DNA of 64,000 nucleotides, taken from assembly GCF_036345915.1 (NCBI RefSeq), contig NZ_CP107785.1, positions 2,914,001 to 2,978,000 on the forward strand. The letters are read 5' to 3'. Both the position numbers and the translations under genes were made by a program. Within the stretch, counting starts at the first letter, position 1, and every line of letters begins with the position of its first letter. Source of the stretch: Nocardia sp. NBC_00565 (GTDB taxonomy: Bacteria > Actinomycetota > Actinomycetes > Mycobacteriales > Mycobacteriaceae). The notes below the pieces were generated by a model, which did not search any database, was not told the origin of the DNA, and saw nothing but the letters and a program-made list of their open reading frames with translations. Shown in pieces: positions 63,934 to 64,000 of this stretch.

Positions 63934-64000
63934 ATGCCGACGACGACGAACTACGCGTTCGACACCGATACCGCCAGCACACCGGTCGGCCCGCACGAAT
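63934..64000 (+). CDS. 5' end of an unfinished gene, probably a regulator target
   Basis: ATG at 63934 with AAGGA 6-7 nt upstream. The 22 visible residues (MPTTTNYAFDTDTAS...) run off the window. MmyB-type regulators often face a SAM-dependent methyltransferase with a similar 'T-x-Y-A-F-D' start, as I recall. That assignment is a guess. Confidence 0.45.
   Translation, partial: MPTTTNYAFDTDTASTPVGPHE

Overview
The window looks like chromosome of a high-GC actinomycete of the order Mycobacteriales, most likely Nocardia or a close relative. The evidence is the mycothiol ligase gene mshC in its usual neighbourhood (uppP, a histidine phosphatase, DUF3090 and SCO1664-family genes), several F420-dependent oxidoreductases, an MMPL transporter, a furA-katG pair, a ChoD-type cholesterol oxidase and many TetR regulators. 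Reading was by eye from the sequence and its translations. Family names rest on recognised motifs and remembered relatives, not on searches. I saw no rRNA, tRNA, CRISPR array, insertion sequence or prophage.

Layout. 0-3.4 kb: operon of a small protein, a lipoprotein, an MMPL transporter and a YrdB-like membrane protein. 3.5-4.5 kb: HxlR regulator divergent from a PPOX-fold oxidoreductase. 4.6-8.0 kb: haem-uptake operon hmuT-hmuU-(extra ORF)-hmuV behind an IdeR/DtxR-like box. 8.0-15 kb: aldo/keto reductase, uppP, the mshC neighbourhood. 15-18.8 kb: MBL hydrolase, TetR, P450 plus ferredoxin. 18.8-30 kb: acyl-CoA ligase, a methyltransferase with an attenuator-like leader, lipase, dienelactone hydrolase, crotonases, TetR regulators, Na+/H+ antiporter with a UBP zinc finger, MEST-like hydrolase. 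30.3-41.2 kb: a TetR with matched operators, two 742-residue molybdopterin oxidoreductases, choD, a Baeyer-Villiger monooxygenase. 41.5-46 kb: a small secreted peptide, fragments of SulP and formylglycine-generating-enzyme genes fused by a deletion, an arylsulfatase, and a 55-bp perfect palindrome in an 866-bp gene desert. 46-49.4 kb: furA, katG, cysteine hydrolase. 49.5-58.9 kb: membrane Ser/Thr kinase, DUF4913, membrane hydrolase, PKS remnant, SMP-30-like protein, lipase, HugZ-like protein, VOC protein. 59-62 kb: a TetR-headed cluster in which two of four enzymes carry internal deletions. 62-64 kb: fructosamine kinase, and an MmyB-type regulator divergent from a gene running off the end.

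Working together: haem import (hmuTUV, possibly the HugZ-like protein), redox defence (mshC, furA-katG) and lipid or steroid oxidation (FadD-type ligase, crotonases, P450 plus ferredoxin, ChoD, BVMO, SDR/KstD-like remnants) are the coherent themes. Fourteen starts fit a leaderless pattern: a TANNNT -10 hexamer ending 6 or 7 nt before ATG/GTG. Several genes show the same kind of damage, an internal deletion that leaves both ends recognisable.
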